From Gammaproteobacteria bacterium (GTDB lineage Bacteria; Pseudomonadota; Gammaproteobacteria; Chromatiales; Sedimenticolaceae), in assembly GCA_020445245.1 (NCBI GenBank), contig JAGRHB010000136.1, positions 1 through 5,654 of the forward strand: 5,654 nt of DNA, written 5' to 3'. This document shows, in pieces, positions 1-5,654 of the stretch (within the stretch, counting starts at the first letter, position 1; the number at the start of each line of letters is the position of its first letter). Made by a program: the position numbers and the translations under genes. Under the pieces are notes generated by a model. The model made no database searches. It was not told where the DNA came from and saw only the letters and a list, made by a program, of their open reading frames with translations.

Positions 1-40
1 GGGTTCGCTTTCGTGTGCAGGCACGGTAATCTGGCGCCGC

Positions 41-760
41 ATGAAACCTCTCCTGCTCGCCCGTCAAGTCAGCTACGGCACCGCCCGGAACCCGCGGCTG
101 ATCGATGTCGATCTGCAGCTGGCTGCTGGCGACCGACTGGCGTTGCTGGGCACCAACGGCGCCGGCAAATCGACCCTGCTGCAGCTGCTCGCCGGGATTC
201 TTGCCCCCACCACCGGTGAGGTGCGCGTGCTCGGCCAGCGCCTCGACCAGGCGGCACCGGCACTGCGGCGGCATATCGGCTTCCTGCCGCAACGCGTACC
301 CGCGTATGCCGAGCTGAACGTGGTCGAGAACCTGCGCTGGGCCGGTCAGCTGCGCGGCCTGCGGCGACAGGCGCTGGACGCAGCGATCGAACGCGTGCTG
401 CGTACCCTGCAGCTCGACAAGGTGCGCACGAGGCTGGCCGGCAGGCTCTCCCAGGGCATGCTGCAGCGTCTGGGCCTGGCGCAGGCGGTATTGCACGAGC
501 CGGACATCCTGATCCTGGACGAACCCACCGCCGGGCTCGACCCGCTGCAGACCGAACAGATCCGCGAGCTGCTCGGCGCACTCTCGTCCCACTGCAGCCT
601 GATCCTCGCCACGCACCTTCTCGACGACGTGCAACGCCTGTGCGATCGCGTGATCCTGCTCGACGGCGGGCGCAAGCGGTCAGAGCACGCAGTAACTCCC
701 GACACCGACCTGCTCGCGCATTTCCGCCAGCCGGCGTCCCGCACCGGGGCAGACGCGTGA
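41..760 (+). CDS. ABC transporter ATP-binding protein (ABC-2/GldA-like)
   Basis: This 239-residue protein is a cytoplasmic ATPase that should power the membrane complex encoded just downstream. All nucleotide-binding motifs are visible: Walker A GTNGAGKST (37-45), Q-loop Gln84, signature LSQGM (136-140, a variant of LSGGQ common in ABC-2 exporters), Walker B ending LILDE (157-161), D-loop GLDP (165-168) and H-loop His192. There is a single nucleotide-binding domain, so it should act as a dimer. ATG 41 gives a natural N-terminus (MKPLLLARQVSYG) with the first beta strand in the right place. The frame stays open to the left window edge and there is no strong Shine-Dalgarno sequence, so a longer form cannot be strictly excluded. 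The stop overlaps the permease start (GTGA), indicating coupled translation. The family call is firm. The substrate is unknown; NosF-like or other ABC-2 ATPases look similar, and the GldF/GldG-type neighbours are what point to this subgroup. Confidence 0.95.
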   Translation: MKPLLLARQVSYGTARNPRLIDVDLQLAAGDRLALLGTNGAGKSTLLQLLAGILAPTTGEVRVLGQRLDQAAPALRRHIGFLPQRVPAYAELNVVENLRWAGQLRGLRRQALDAAIERVLRTLQLDKVRTRLAGRLSQGMLQRLGLAQAVLHEPDILILDEPTAGLDPLQTEQIRELLGALSSHCSLILATHLLDDVQRLCDRVILLDGGRKRSEHAVTPDTDLLAHFRQPASRTGADA

Positions 761-1497
761 TCGGTGCCATTGCCCTGCACGAGTGGCGACGCCTGCGTGC
801 CGGCACGATGTTCTGGCTGCTGCTGGCCTTCGGCCAGCTGATCGTCGCCTGGCTGAGCTTTGCCCAGCTCGAGACCTTCGCCGGCATCGCACCCCAACTC
901 AAGGCCGGGGCCTCCACGCTTGGCGCGATGGACCTGGTGATCACACCCACATTCAACACCCTGGTGCTGCTGTTGCTGCTGTGTGCCCCGTTGCTGGCGA
1001 TGGGCAGCCTGGCCGGAGAGGTGCAAAGCGGGCGCATCGCGCTGTGGCTGTCGTCACCGGTCAGCGGCACCCAGATCGCGATCGGCAAGGCGCTGGGCCT
1101 GTGGCTGGCGACGCTGCCACTGCTGCTCAGCGCCCTGCTCACCCTGGCGGCATTGGGACTCGGCGTCGACCTCGACTGGCCGCGTTTTGCACTGGCCGCC
1201 GCCTGCCTGCTGCTGTTCGGCCTGTGGCTGGGCTGCATCACCCTGTTCCTGTCCAGCCTGTTCGACCACCCGGCGGCTGCGCTGGCAGCGAGCTACGGCA
1301 TCCTGTTGTTCCTTTGGCTGCTGGACTCGCTGAGTGGCCCCCAGGCACCCTGGTATTGGTTCGCCCTGCTGCCACACATCAAGCCATGGCTGGCCGGGCT
1401 GCTGCGCAGCCAGGATATCGTCTTCTTCCTCGCCACCGCGGGCGCATCACTGCTTTACGGAAGCTACGCGCTGGCGCGCCGCCGGGGCGACGTCTGA
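757..1497 (+). CDS. ABC-2 type transporter permease (GldF-like)
   Basis: This 246-residue inner-membrane protein is the likely membrane partner of the preceding ATPase. The start is taken as GTG 757, whose last two bases lie in the ATPase stop (GTGA). It gives the N-terminus (M)IGAIALHEWRRL, typical of ABC-2 permeases, where a short cytoplasmic amphipathic stretch precedes the first membrane segment. A GGGG at 746-749 may serve as a weak ribosome binding site. About six hydrophobic segments are visible, near residues 18-35, 67-86, 113-135, 144-167, 171-191 and 219-239. The loop at roughly 87-110 (GEVQSG, then LSSPVSG and IGKALG) matches the conserved cytoplasmic motif of ABC-2/GldF permeases (E-x-x-x-G, S-P-V-S, GK). 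The in-frame extension upstream to 640 lies inside the ATPase gene and is not believable as protein. The general class is secure. The GldF-like label rests mainly on the GldG-like gene next door. Confidence 0.92.
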   Translation: MIGAIALHEWRRLRAGTMFWLLLAFGQLIVAWLSFAQLETFAGIAPQLKAGASTLGAMDLVITPTFNTLVLLLLLCAPLLAMGSLAGEVQSGRIALWLSSPVSGTQIAIGKALGLWLATLPLLLSALLTLAALGLGVDLDWPRFALAAACLLLFGLWLGCITLFLSSLFDHPAAALAASYGILLFLWLLDSLSGPQAPWYWFALLPHIKPWLAGLLRSQDIVFFLATAGASLLYGSYALARRRGDV

Positions 1498-2792
1498 TGG
1501 TCAGGCGGCTGCTGTTCCTTGGCCTGCTTGGGGCCTGCCTGCTGCTCGCCGCGCGCGTCAGCGAGCAATACACCTGGCAACTCGACGTCAGCGGCCAGCG
1601 CATCCACTCGCTGAGCACGACCGCACAGGACGCACTCGACGCGCTGCAGGCGCCACTCGAAATCACCGCCTTCATTCCGGACTACCCGGTACAGCGGGCG
1701 CAGATCGAGCAGTTGCTGGCACCCTACCTGGCACATCCGGGCCGACCGACGCTGCGCTTCATCGACCCGGTGGAACAACCCGCGCTCGCGCGCGAACACG
1801 GCGTGACCCGGCATGGCGAGTTGCAGTTGCAGGCAGGTCCGCGACGCGAGGTGATTCCGGTGCCCGGCACCGCGGCGATCGATCTGGCACTGAACCGCCT
1901 GGCGCTGCGCGGCGAACGCTGGATCGTGACCCTCAAGGGTCACGGCGAGGCCGAACCCAACGAGACGCCTGGCGGTCTCGCCCGGTTTGTCAGCCACGCC
2001 GAAGTGCTCGGCTACCGCTTCGTCGCGGTCGATCCACGCAACACCACCGGCCTGCCGGACAACACCGCCGTACTTCTCATCGCCGGTCCGGAACAAGGCT
2101 ACAGTGCGCAAACCCTGGCACAGATCGGTCGCTTCGCGGCGCGTGGCGGTCCGGTCATGTGGTTGCTGGATCGGGCCGACCCCGTCACCTTCCCCGACGG
2201 GCCCCGGGTCGGCACCCTGCCCGGCATCGTGGTCGATGCCGCCGCAGCCCAATACGGCTTGGACAGCCCGGACAACGCCGTCGTCAACGACTACCCCAAA
2301 GCGCTGCTGCGGCGACCACCCGAAGGCGCCAGCGTTCTGAAACAGGCGCGGGCACTGACGCTGGCCGACAGCGGCGGCTGGACCGTGGTCGGCCGGCTCG
2401 ACAGCAGTCCGCGCAGCTGGAACGAGACCGGCGACCTGCACGGGCGCATCGGGCGCAATCCCGATCTCGGTGAGCAGGTGGGCCCGGTGTCGGTCGGCCT
2501 GGCGCTGCAACGCGAAGACGACGGTATCGAGCAGCGCCTGCTGGTGATCGGCAGCCGGCATTTCATCACCAATGACCAGATCGGCCAGGGGCAAAACCTC
2601 ACGCTCGCGCTGGGCCTGCTCAACTGGCTGAGTGACAACGCGCTGGTCGCCGCGGACAGCGCCGCCCCCGACCTCGACATTCGCTGGTCGGCCCGGATGG
2701 CCGGTGTGCTGGCACTGGGCCTGATGGCGGGGTTGCCGGCCAGCTATCTCGCCTTCGGTCTGTGGCTGCGCGCCAGGCGACGCCGCGCATGA
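1497..2792 (+). CDS. GldG family ABC-transporter auxiliary protein
   Basis: This 431-residue protein has a membrane segment at each end (about 4-20 and 399-424, the latter followed by a basic RARRRR tail) and a large soluble region between, expected to face the periplasm. This is the layout of GldG-type proteins (ABC_transp_aux domain), which accompany ABC-2 ATPase/permease pairs. Recognisable family features are the segment after the first helix (QLDVSGQRIHSLS, 28-40), the LKGHGE stretch (146-151), the hydrophobic strands VLLIAGP (192-198) and VMWLLDRADP (220-229), and VNDYP (263-267). GldG is known from Bacteroidetes gliding/type IX-associated transporters, but homologues are widespread in proteobacteria that do not glide. 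Start ATG 1497 overlaps the permease stop (TGATG), so coupling is likely. The open frame running back to 783 lies inside the permease gene and is a shadow. The family assignment is good; the molecular role is not established. Confidence 0.87.
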   Translation: MVRRLLFLGLLGACLLLAARVSEQYTWQLDVSGQRIHSLSTTAQDALDALQAPLEITAFIPDYPVQRAQIEQLLAPYLAHPGRPTLRFIDPVEQPALAREHGVTRHGELQLQAGPRREVIPVPGTAAIDLALNRLALRGERWIVTLKGHGEAEPNETPGGLARFVSHAEVLGYRFVAVDPRNTTGLPDNTAVLLIAGPEQGYSAQTLAQIGRFAARGGPVMWLLDRADPVTFPDGPRVGTLPGIVVDAAAAQYGLDSPDNAVVNDYPKALLRRPPEGASVLKQARALTLADSGGWTVVGRLDSSPRSWNETGDLHGRIGRNPDLGEQVGPVSVGLALQREDDGIEQRLLVIGSRHFITNDQIGQGQNLTLALGLLNWLSDNALVAADSAAPDLDIRWSARMAGVLALGLMAGLPASYLAFGLWLRARRRRA

Positions 2793-3271
2793 ACCGCTGG
2801 ACCCGCGTCAATCTGATCCTCGGCGCCATCGCCGCCATGCTGCTGGTGCTGCACCTCTGGCCGCAGCAGCTCGCCACGCCAATCCGGCTCACCTCGCTGG
2901 ACGTGGGCACTATCTCGACGGTCCGCATCGAACACGCCGGGGATCTGCAGATCGCGCTGCGGCGCAACACTGACGGCTGGGAACTGGTCCATCCCGGCCG
3001 GGCGAAGGCACGCAGCCATCGTGTCGAACAGCTGCTGTCGATCTCGCAGGCAGTCGTGGAAAGGACGCTGCCACCTGGCAACGACCTTGCCCAGTACGGC
3101 CTGGCCGAGCCGGGCACCGTGCTTCAACTGGACGAAGTCCGGGTAGCTTTCGGTGACCGAGACCCGGCACAGCGCAGCCGCTACGTGCTGATGGACGGCA
3201 CGATCAAGGTGATCGACGACGTGTATTTCAACCTGCTGACCCTGCCGGCAAGGCATTTCACCGGGGACTGA
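2789..3271 (+). CDS. DUF4340-type membrane-anchored protein, short form
   Basis: This 160-residue protein has one N-terminal membrane anchor (about 8-24) and a soluble, probably periplasmic domain. The start is ATG 2789, which overlaps the GldG-like stop (ATGA). A GTG at 2762 in the same frame would add nine residues from inside the upstream gene and is less likely. Patterns typical of DUF4340 proteins are visible: a strand pair reading VRIEHAG then a dgW motif ([10 protein letters not shown], 60-69), a helix with HRVEQLL (77-83), the L-x-x-Y-G-L motif (100-105, LAQYGL), a following VLQL strand, and a late Y-V-L-M-D-G element (132-137). DUF4340 genes often sit directly after gldG-like genes, which supports both calls. 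At 160 residues it is short compared with many DUF4340 proteins, which can be about twice this size; only one copy of the pattern is present. It probably works with the ABC/GldG complex, but no activity is known or visible. Confidence 0.75.
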   Translation: MNRWTRVNLILGAIAAMLLVLHLWPQQLATPIRLTSLDVGTISTVRIEHAGDLQIALRRNTDGWELVHPGRAKARSHRVEQLLSISQAVVERTLPPGNDLAQYGLAEPGTVLQLDEVRVAFGDRDPAQRSRYVLMDGTIKVIDDVYFNLLTLPARHFTGD

Positions 3272-3273
3272 GA

Positions 3274-4083
3274 ATGCCCGAACTGCCAGAGGTCGAGACC
3301 ACCCGCCGCGGTATCGCACCGCATCTGCTGCACCAGGTGATCCGTGGCGCGGTGGTGCGCCAGCGGCAGTTGCGATGGCCGGTGCCGGACCTCGCCGGCC
3401 TGCTGAGCGGCCACGCGGTACAGGCCATCGAACGCCGCGGCAAGTACATCCTCCTGCGTTTCGCCCATGGCACATTGATCGCGCACCTGGGCATGTCCGG
3501 CAGCTTGCGCGTACTGCCGGCACACAGTCCCGCACGCCCGCACGACCATGTCGACCTGCTGTTCGGCGAGCGCTGCCTGCGCCTGCATGACCCGCGGCGC
3601 TTCGGCGCCCTGCTGTGGGCCGAGGGCGATCCACTCACCCACCCCCGTCTGCGCGACCTGGGGCCCGAACCGCTGTCGGACGCCTTCTGCGGCAGTCATC
3701 TGCAACGTGCGGCGGCGCAACGGCGGGTCGCGATCAAGCAACTGATCATGGACGGATCCGTCGTCGTCGGCGTCGGCAATATCTATGCATCAGAGGCGCT
3801 GTTCCACGCCGGGATCCGCCCGCAGACCCTGTGCCGGCGGATTTCCCGCGCCCGCCTGGACGCCCTGGCGGACGCGATCAAGGCGGTGCTGGCGCGCGCG
3901 ATAGAGCGCGGTGGCACTACGCTGCGCGACTTCGTGAATGAGTCCGGCGAGCCCGGCTACTTCGCCCAGGAACTGTTCGTCTACGGGCGTCCCGGCGAAC
4001 CCTGCCGATGCTGCGCGACACCGATCAGGACCCTGCAGATCGGCCAGCGCGCCAGCGCCTACTGCCCCGGATGCCAGCACTGA
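3274..4083 (+). CDS. mutM: Formamidopyrimidine-DNA glycosylase (Fpg/MutM)
   Basis: This is a base-excision repair enzyme that removes oxidised purines such as 8-oxoguanine and formamidopyrimidines and cuts the abasic site by beta,delta-elimination. At 269 residues it is the usual length and is complete. Catalytic features are all present: N-terminal PELPEVE, with Pro2 as the nucleophile after Met removal and Glu3; Lys57 in RRGKYIL; Met74 in HLGMSGS and the DPRRFG loop (106-111), which fill the gap left by the flipped base; Asn169 in [11 protein letters not shown] of the helix-two-turn-helix; and a C-terminal zinc finger with Cys244, Cys247, Cys264 and Cys267 and the DNA-contacting Arg259 between the cysteine pairs. 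An extra Cys246 lies inside the first knuckle. ATG 3274 comes 2 bases after the DUF4340 stop, with GGGGA at 3263-3267 as a plausible ribosome binding site, so it is probably co-transcribed with the transporter genes. No clear terminator follows it. Confidence 0.98.
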   Translation: MPELPEVETTRRGIAPHLLHQVIRGAVVRQRQLRWPVPDLAGLLSGHAVQAIERRGKYILLRFAHGTLIAHLGMSGSLRVLPAHSPARPHDHVDLLFGERCLRLHDPRRFGALLWAEGDPLTHPRLRDLGPEPLSDAFCGSHLQRAAAQRRVAIKQLIMDGSVVVGVGNIYASEALFHAGIRPQTLCRRISRARLDALADAIKAVLARAIERGGTTLRDFVNESGEPGYFAQELFVYGRPGEPCRCCATPIRTLQIGQRASAYCPGCQH

Positions 4084-4165
4084 TCTGGCCGTGCAGGCCT
4101 GTACGCATTGTGCGCGGCAGAAAAAACCCTGGACTGCGTGGCTATGCAGCACCGGACCCGGACTC

Positions 4166-4171
4166 TAGAAT
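4166..4171 (+). promoter_or_regulatory. Possible -10 box upstream of the cytochrome genes
   Basis: TAGAAT differs from the sigma-70 -10 consensus by one base and lies about 75 bases before the first cytochrome start, a sensible place for a promoter. At a 17-base spacing the only -35 candidate is TATGCA (4143-4148), matching three of six consensus positions. This is a weak candidate in GC-rich DNA, offered because the spacer after mutM otherwise lacks a promoter. Confidence 0.25.
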
Positions 4172-4198
4172 GCCCGGTACAAGAAATCTGGCGCCCAA

Positions 4199-4210
4199 CC
4201 GGTCAACCGG
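4199..4210 (+). repeat. Short inverted repeat in the mutM-cytochrome spacer
   Basis: CCGGT-CA-ACCGG is a perfect 5-base inverted repeat with a 2-base centre. The same stretch also reads as a direct repeat of AACCGG (4197-4202 and 4205-4210). It lies between the candidate -10 box and the cytochrome ribosome binding site, so it could be an operator half-site pair or part of the leader. It matches no regulator consensus I recognise, and such short GC repeats arise by chance. Confidence 0.2.
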
Positions 4211-4234
4211 CGGGCGACCGTGACACACCTCAAG

Positions 4235-4238
4235 GGAG
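4235..4238 (+). promoter_or_regulatory. Ribosome binding site of first cytochrome gene
   Basis: GGAG, within AAGGGAGAA (4232-4240), lies 8 bases before ATG 4247. It decides the start: the in-frame GTG at 4220 has no comparable site and would put charged residues ahead of a normal signal peptide. Confidence 0.8.
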
Positions 4239-4246
4239 AAGCAATC

Positions 4247-4564
4247 ATGAGATTCCAAATCGCAGCGGCCACATGCGGGCTGCTGATCTTGTCGTCAGCC
4301 GGCTTTGCGGCAGGCGATGCCATGGCCGGCAAGACCAAGTCGGAGACGTGCCTCGGCTGCCATGGCATCCCCGGTTACAACAACGTCTACCCCACCTACC
4401 ACGTCCCGAAACTGAGTGGCCAGCACGCCGACTACATCGTCGCAGCGCTCAAGGCCTACCGGGATGGCCAGCGCACCCATGGCACGATGAACGTCCAGGC
4501 GATGAGCATGAGCGATCAGGACATGGCCGATATCGGCGCGTTCTGGCAGGGCATGGGCAAGTGA
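4247..4564 (+). CDS. Monohaem c-type cytochrome (cytochrome c4/c553-like)
   Basis: This is a 105-residue exported electron carrier. The N-terminus is a Sec signal peptide with a hydrophobic core (about 5-18) and probable cleavage after Ala21 or Ala22 (SAGFA-A), so it should act in the periplasm. The single haem attachment motif is CLGCH (35-39), with His39 as one axial ligand. Met81 is the best candidate for the second ligand, because its distance to the following SDQD element (89-92) matches the pattern in cytochrome c4 domains; Met86 and Met88 are alternatives. PKLSGQ (54-59) and the C-terminal helix around DMADIGAFW (92-100) are also typical of this group. Compared with the next gene, there are three extra residues between the haem motif and the P-x-x-x-GQ element, in a segment rich in Tyr and Asn. 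It is the first gene of a two-gene unit, 11 bases before the second cytochrome. The redox partner is unknown. Confidence 0.93.
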   Translation: MRFQIAAATCGLLILSSAGFAAGDAMAGKTKSETCLGCHGIPGYNNVYPTYHVPKLSGQHADYIVAALKAYRDGQRTHGTMNVQAMSMSDQDMADIGAFWQGMGK

Positions 4565-4568
4565 GGGA
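4564..4568 (+). promoter_or_regulatory. Ribosome binding site of second cytochrome gene
   Basis: AGGGA begins on the last base of the first cytochrome stop codon and lies 7 bases before ATG 4576. The close packing supports co-translation of the two cytochromes from one message. Confidence 0.7.
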
Positions 4569-4575
4569 AACGACG

Positions 4576-4911
4576 ATGAAGAAACTGATCGCAGCGACCG
4601 TGTGGACGGTCACCCTGGCCAGTACAGCCGCATACGCAGGCGGTGACGCCGCAGCCGGCAAAGAGAAGGCCGCACCGTGCTTCGCCTGCCACGGCGAGAC
4701 CGGCATCAGCGCAGCCCCGATCTATCCGAATATCGGTGGCCAGTATGCCAACTACCTGCTGCATTCATTGCAGGGTTACAAATCAGGCGAGCGCAAGAAC
4801 GCCATCATGCAGGGCATGGTGGCAGCGCTGTCGCCTGAGGACATGAAGGATCTGTCGGCCTATTTCGCCAGCCTCGACGGTGCGCTCAAGGCGGGTACGA
4901 CCAAACCCTGA
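4576..4911 (+). CDS. Monohaem c-type cytochrome (cytochrome c4/c553-like)
   Basis: This is a 111-residue exported cytochrome, paralogous to the preceding gene. It has a clear signal peptide (MKK, hydrophobic core, STAAYA) with probable cleavage after Ala21, leaving a mature start GGDAAAGK that is typical of cytochrome c4 domains. The haem motif is CFACH (35-39), followed by the common HGETG continuation. Met78 is the likely second axial ligand, with the ALSPEDM stretch (84-90) and DLSAYFASL (92-100) forming the C-terminal helix; Met81 is an alternative. PNIGGQ (51-56) corresponds to PKLSGQ in its neighbour. Tandem single-haem genes like these resemble the two halves of dihaem cytochrome c4 encoded separately, and the products may form a pair or pass electrons to each other; this is inference. 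The ATG is chosen for its ribosome binding site and signal peptide. The frame is open back to 4108, but that part crosses the other cytochrome and is not real. Confidence 0.94.
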   Translation: MKKLIAATVWTVTLASTAAYAGGDAAAGKEKAAPCFACHGETGISAAPIYPNIGGQYANYLLHSLQGYKSGERKNAIMQGMVAALSPEDMKDLSAYFASLDGALKAGTTKP

Positions 4912-4937
4912 CCGGGGTTGCCGTCGACAGCAACGCG

Positions 4938-4956
4938 ACCCCGCCTCGCGCGGGGT
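4938..4956 (+). terminator. Hairpin terminator after the cytochrome genes
   Basis: A perfect 7-base-pair stem ACCCCGC/GCGGGGT (4938-4944 and 4950-4956) with a 5-base loop begins 26 bases after the second cytochrome stop and is followed by TCGTCTT, a poor U-tract. It sits between convergent genes, 20 bases beyond the stop of the opposite-strand chemoreceptor, so it may serve both strands, although the minus-strand side has no U-run. Confidence 0.6.
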
Positions 4957-4976
4957 TCGTCTTGCGACGGGACGAC

Positions 4977-5654
4977 TCAGCGGAAGAACGCCATACGCTC
5001 GAGCATCCGGCCCGCGCGTTCCTTCAGGCCTGCCGATGCCGCCGAGGTCTGCTCGGCGAGTGCGGCGTTGCGCTGCGTCAGTTCATCGATGCTCGCCACC
5101 GCCTGATTGACCTGGCCGATGCCGCTGGCCTGCTCTTCCGACGCGGCGACAATCTGCGCGACGATATCGCCAACCTTGTTCACCCCGATGACAATCTCGT
5201 CCAGTACGCTGCCGGACTCGTTGACCAGCGCCGTGCCCGACTTCACCTTTTCGACGCTGTCACTGATCAGCCCCTTGATCTCACGCGCAGCGGTGGCGCT
5301 GCGTCCGGCGAGATTGCGCACCTCACCAGCCACTACCGCAAAACCGCGCCCCTGGTCACCGGCGCGCGCCGCCTCGACCGAGGCATTGAGGGCCAGCAGG
5401 TTGGTCTGAAACGCAATCTCGTCGATCACGGCGATAATCTCTGCAATCTTGCCGGAGGAGACGCTGATGCGTTGCATCGCCTCCACCGCCCTGGCGACCA
5501 CCTCGCCGCCCTTGGTCGCCGTACCACGGGCATTGGCCGTCTCAACGTTGGCGGTACGGGCGTTGTCGGCATTGTGCTGCACCGTCGATGTCAGCTGCTC
5601 CATGCTGGCTGCCGTCTCCTGCAGATTGCTGGCCTGCTGCTCGCTGCGTGCCGA
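4977..5654 (-). CDS. Methyl-accepting chemotaxis protein, C-terminal part (partial)
   Basis: This is the last 225 residues of a chemoreceptor; the gene continues past the right edge, and the frame is open through base 5654 (SARSEQQAS at the edge, typical receptor sequence upstream of the first internal Met). The visible part is the cytoplasmic coiled-coil signalling domain. The hairpin tip that binds CheA and CheW is unmistakable, with [13 protein letters not shown] (78-90 of the visible part), VEAARAG (93-99) and [12 protein letters not shown] (102-113). Candidate methylation pairs, which CheR and CheB would act on, are Gln12-Glu13 in a matching A-S-x-x-Q-E-x-x-A-S pattern, and Glu173-Glu174 on the returning helix. 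The protein ends MLERMAFFR with no NWETF-like CheR-docking pentapeptide. The sensor domain, membrane segments and HAMP domain lie outside the window, so the ligand cannot be inferred. The gene is convergent with the cytochromes and shows no link to them beyond proximity. Confidence 0.96.
   Translation of the reverse strand, partial: SARSEQQASNLQETAASMEQLTSTVQHNADNARTANVETANARGTATKGGEVVARAVEAMQRISVSSGKIAEIIAVIDEIAFQTNLLALNASVEAARAGDQGRGFAVVAGEVRNLAGRSATAAREIKGLISDSVEKVKSGTALVNESGSVLDEIVIGVNKVGDIVAQIVAASEEQASGIGQVNQAVASIDELTQRNAALAEQTSAASAGLKERAGRMLERMAFFR

Noticed and set aside
1..40. A promoter or upstream gene end before the ATPase
   Set aside because: There are only 40 bases, with no convincing -35/-10 pair and no recognisable coding end.
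69..1241. A 390-codon open frame on the minus strand
   Set aside because: It is antisense to the well-supported ATPase and permease genes, and its translation is Arg/Ala/Ser-rich with no recognisable domain: a GC-rich shadow frame.
783..1496. An N-terminal extension or fusion ahead of the GldG-like protein
   Set aside because: The extended reading overlaps the entire permease gene and gives Arg/Pro/Ala-rich nonsense, while ATG 1497 starts directly at the expected membrane anchor.
1334..2473. A 379-codon open frame on the plus strand
   Set aside because: It is out of frame with the permease and GldG-like genes, both of which have clear membrane segments and motifs; its translation is Arg-rich low-complexity sequence.
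1464..2594. A 376-codon open frame on the minus strand
   Set aside because: It lies opposite the GldG-like gene, has no family motif or credible start context, and its length is explained by high GC.
2744..3741. Several minus-strand open frames opposite the DUF4340 and mutM genes
   Set aside because: They overlap each other and two genes with strong or reasonable family evidence; no motif supports any of them.
4100..4126. A possible mutM terminator (CGCA-TTG-TGCG followed by A-run)
   Set aside because: The stem is only about 4 base pairs, and the run is A rather than T on the coding strand, so it does not fit an intrinsic terminator.
4108..4575. An upstream extension of the second cytochrome, possibly making a fusion
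   Set aside because: It covers the first cytochrome gene in another frame. ATG 4576 has a ribosome binding site and is followed by a normal signal peptide.

Overview
The window is GC-rich, densely packed bacterial DNA. Gene content and protein style (a GldF/GldG-like ABC-2 cassette, a Fpg/MutM close to the E. coli enzyme, cytochrome c4-like small c-type cytochromes and a chemoreceptor) suggest a respiring, motile proteobacterium, most likely a gammaproteobacterium. This is an inference from protein resemblance; nothing in the window fixes the taxon.

Left block, 41-4083, plus strand: five genes in what looks like one transcription unit. They are an ABC ATPase, an ABC-2 type permease, a GldG-like auxiliary protein anchored at both ends, a short DUF4340-type membrane-anchored protein, and the DNA-repair glycosylase gene mutM. 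The first three junctions are stop/start overlaps (GTGA, TGATG, ATGA), and mutM starts 2 bases after the preceding stop, so translational coupling is likely. The first four products plausibly form one inner-membrane complex that exports, or works on, an unidentified envelope substrate. MutM excises oxidised purines and shares no evident function with them.

Middle block, 4084-4911: a 163-base spacer with a possible weak promoter and a small dyad, followed by two tandem single-haem c-type cytochrome genes. Each has a signal peptide, a good ribosome binding site, one CXXCH motif and a candidate axial methionine. They look like a periplasmic electron-carrier pair related to the domains of dihaem cytochrome c4. 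A GC-rich hairpin follows at 4938-4956.

Right edge, 4977-5654, minus strand: the C-terminal signalling part of a methyl-accepting chemotaxis protein, convergent with the cytochromes and cut by the window end.

I found no tRNA, rRNA, CRISPR array, insertion sequence or integrase. I see no clearly undescribed system. The least understood part is the GldFG/DUF4340 cassette, whose substrate cannot be told from sequence.
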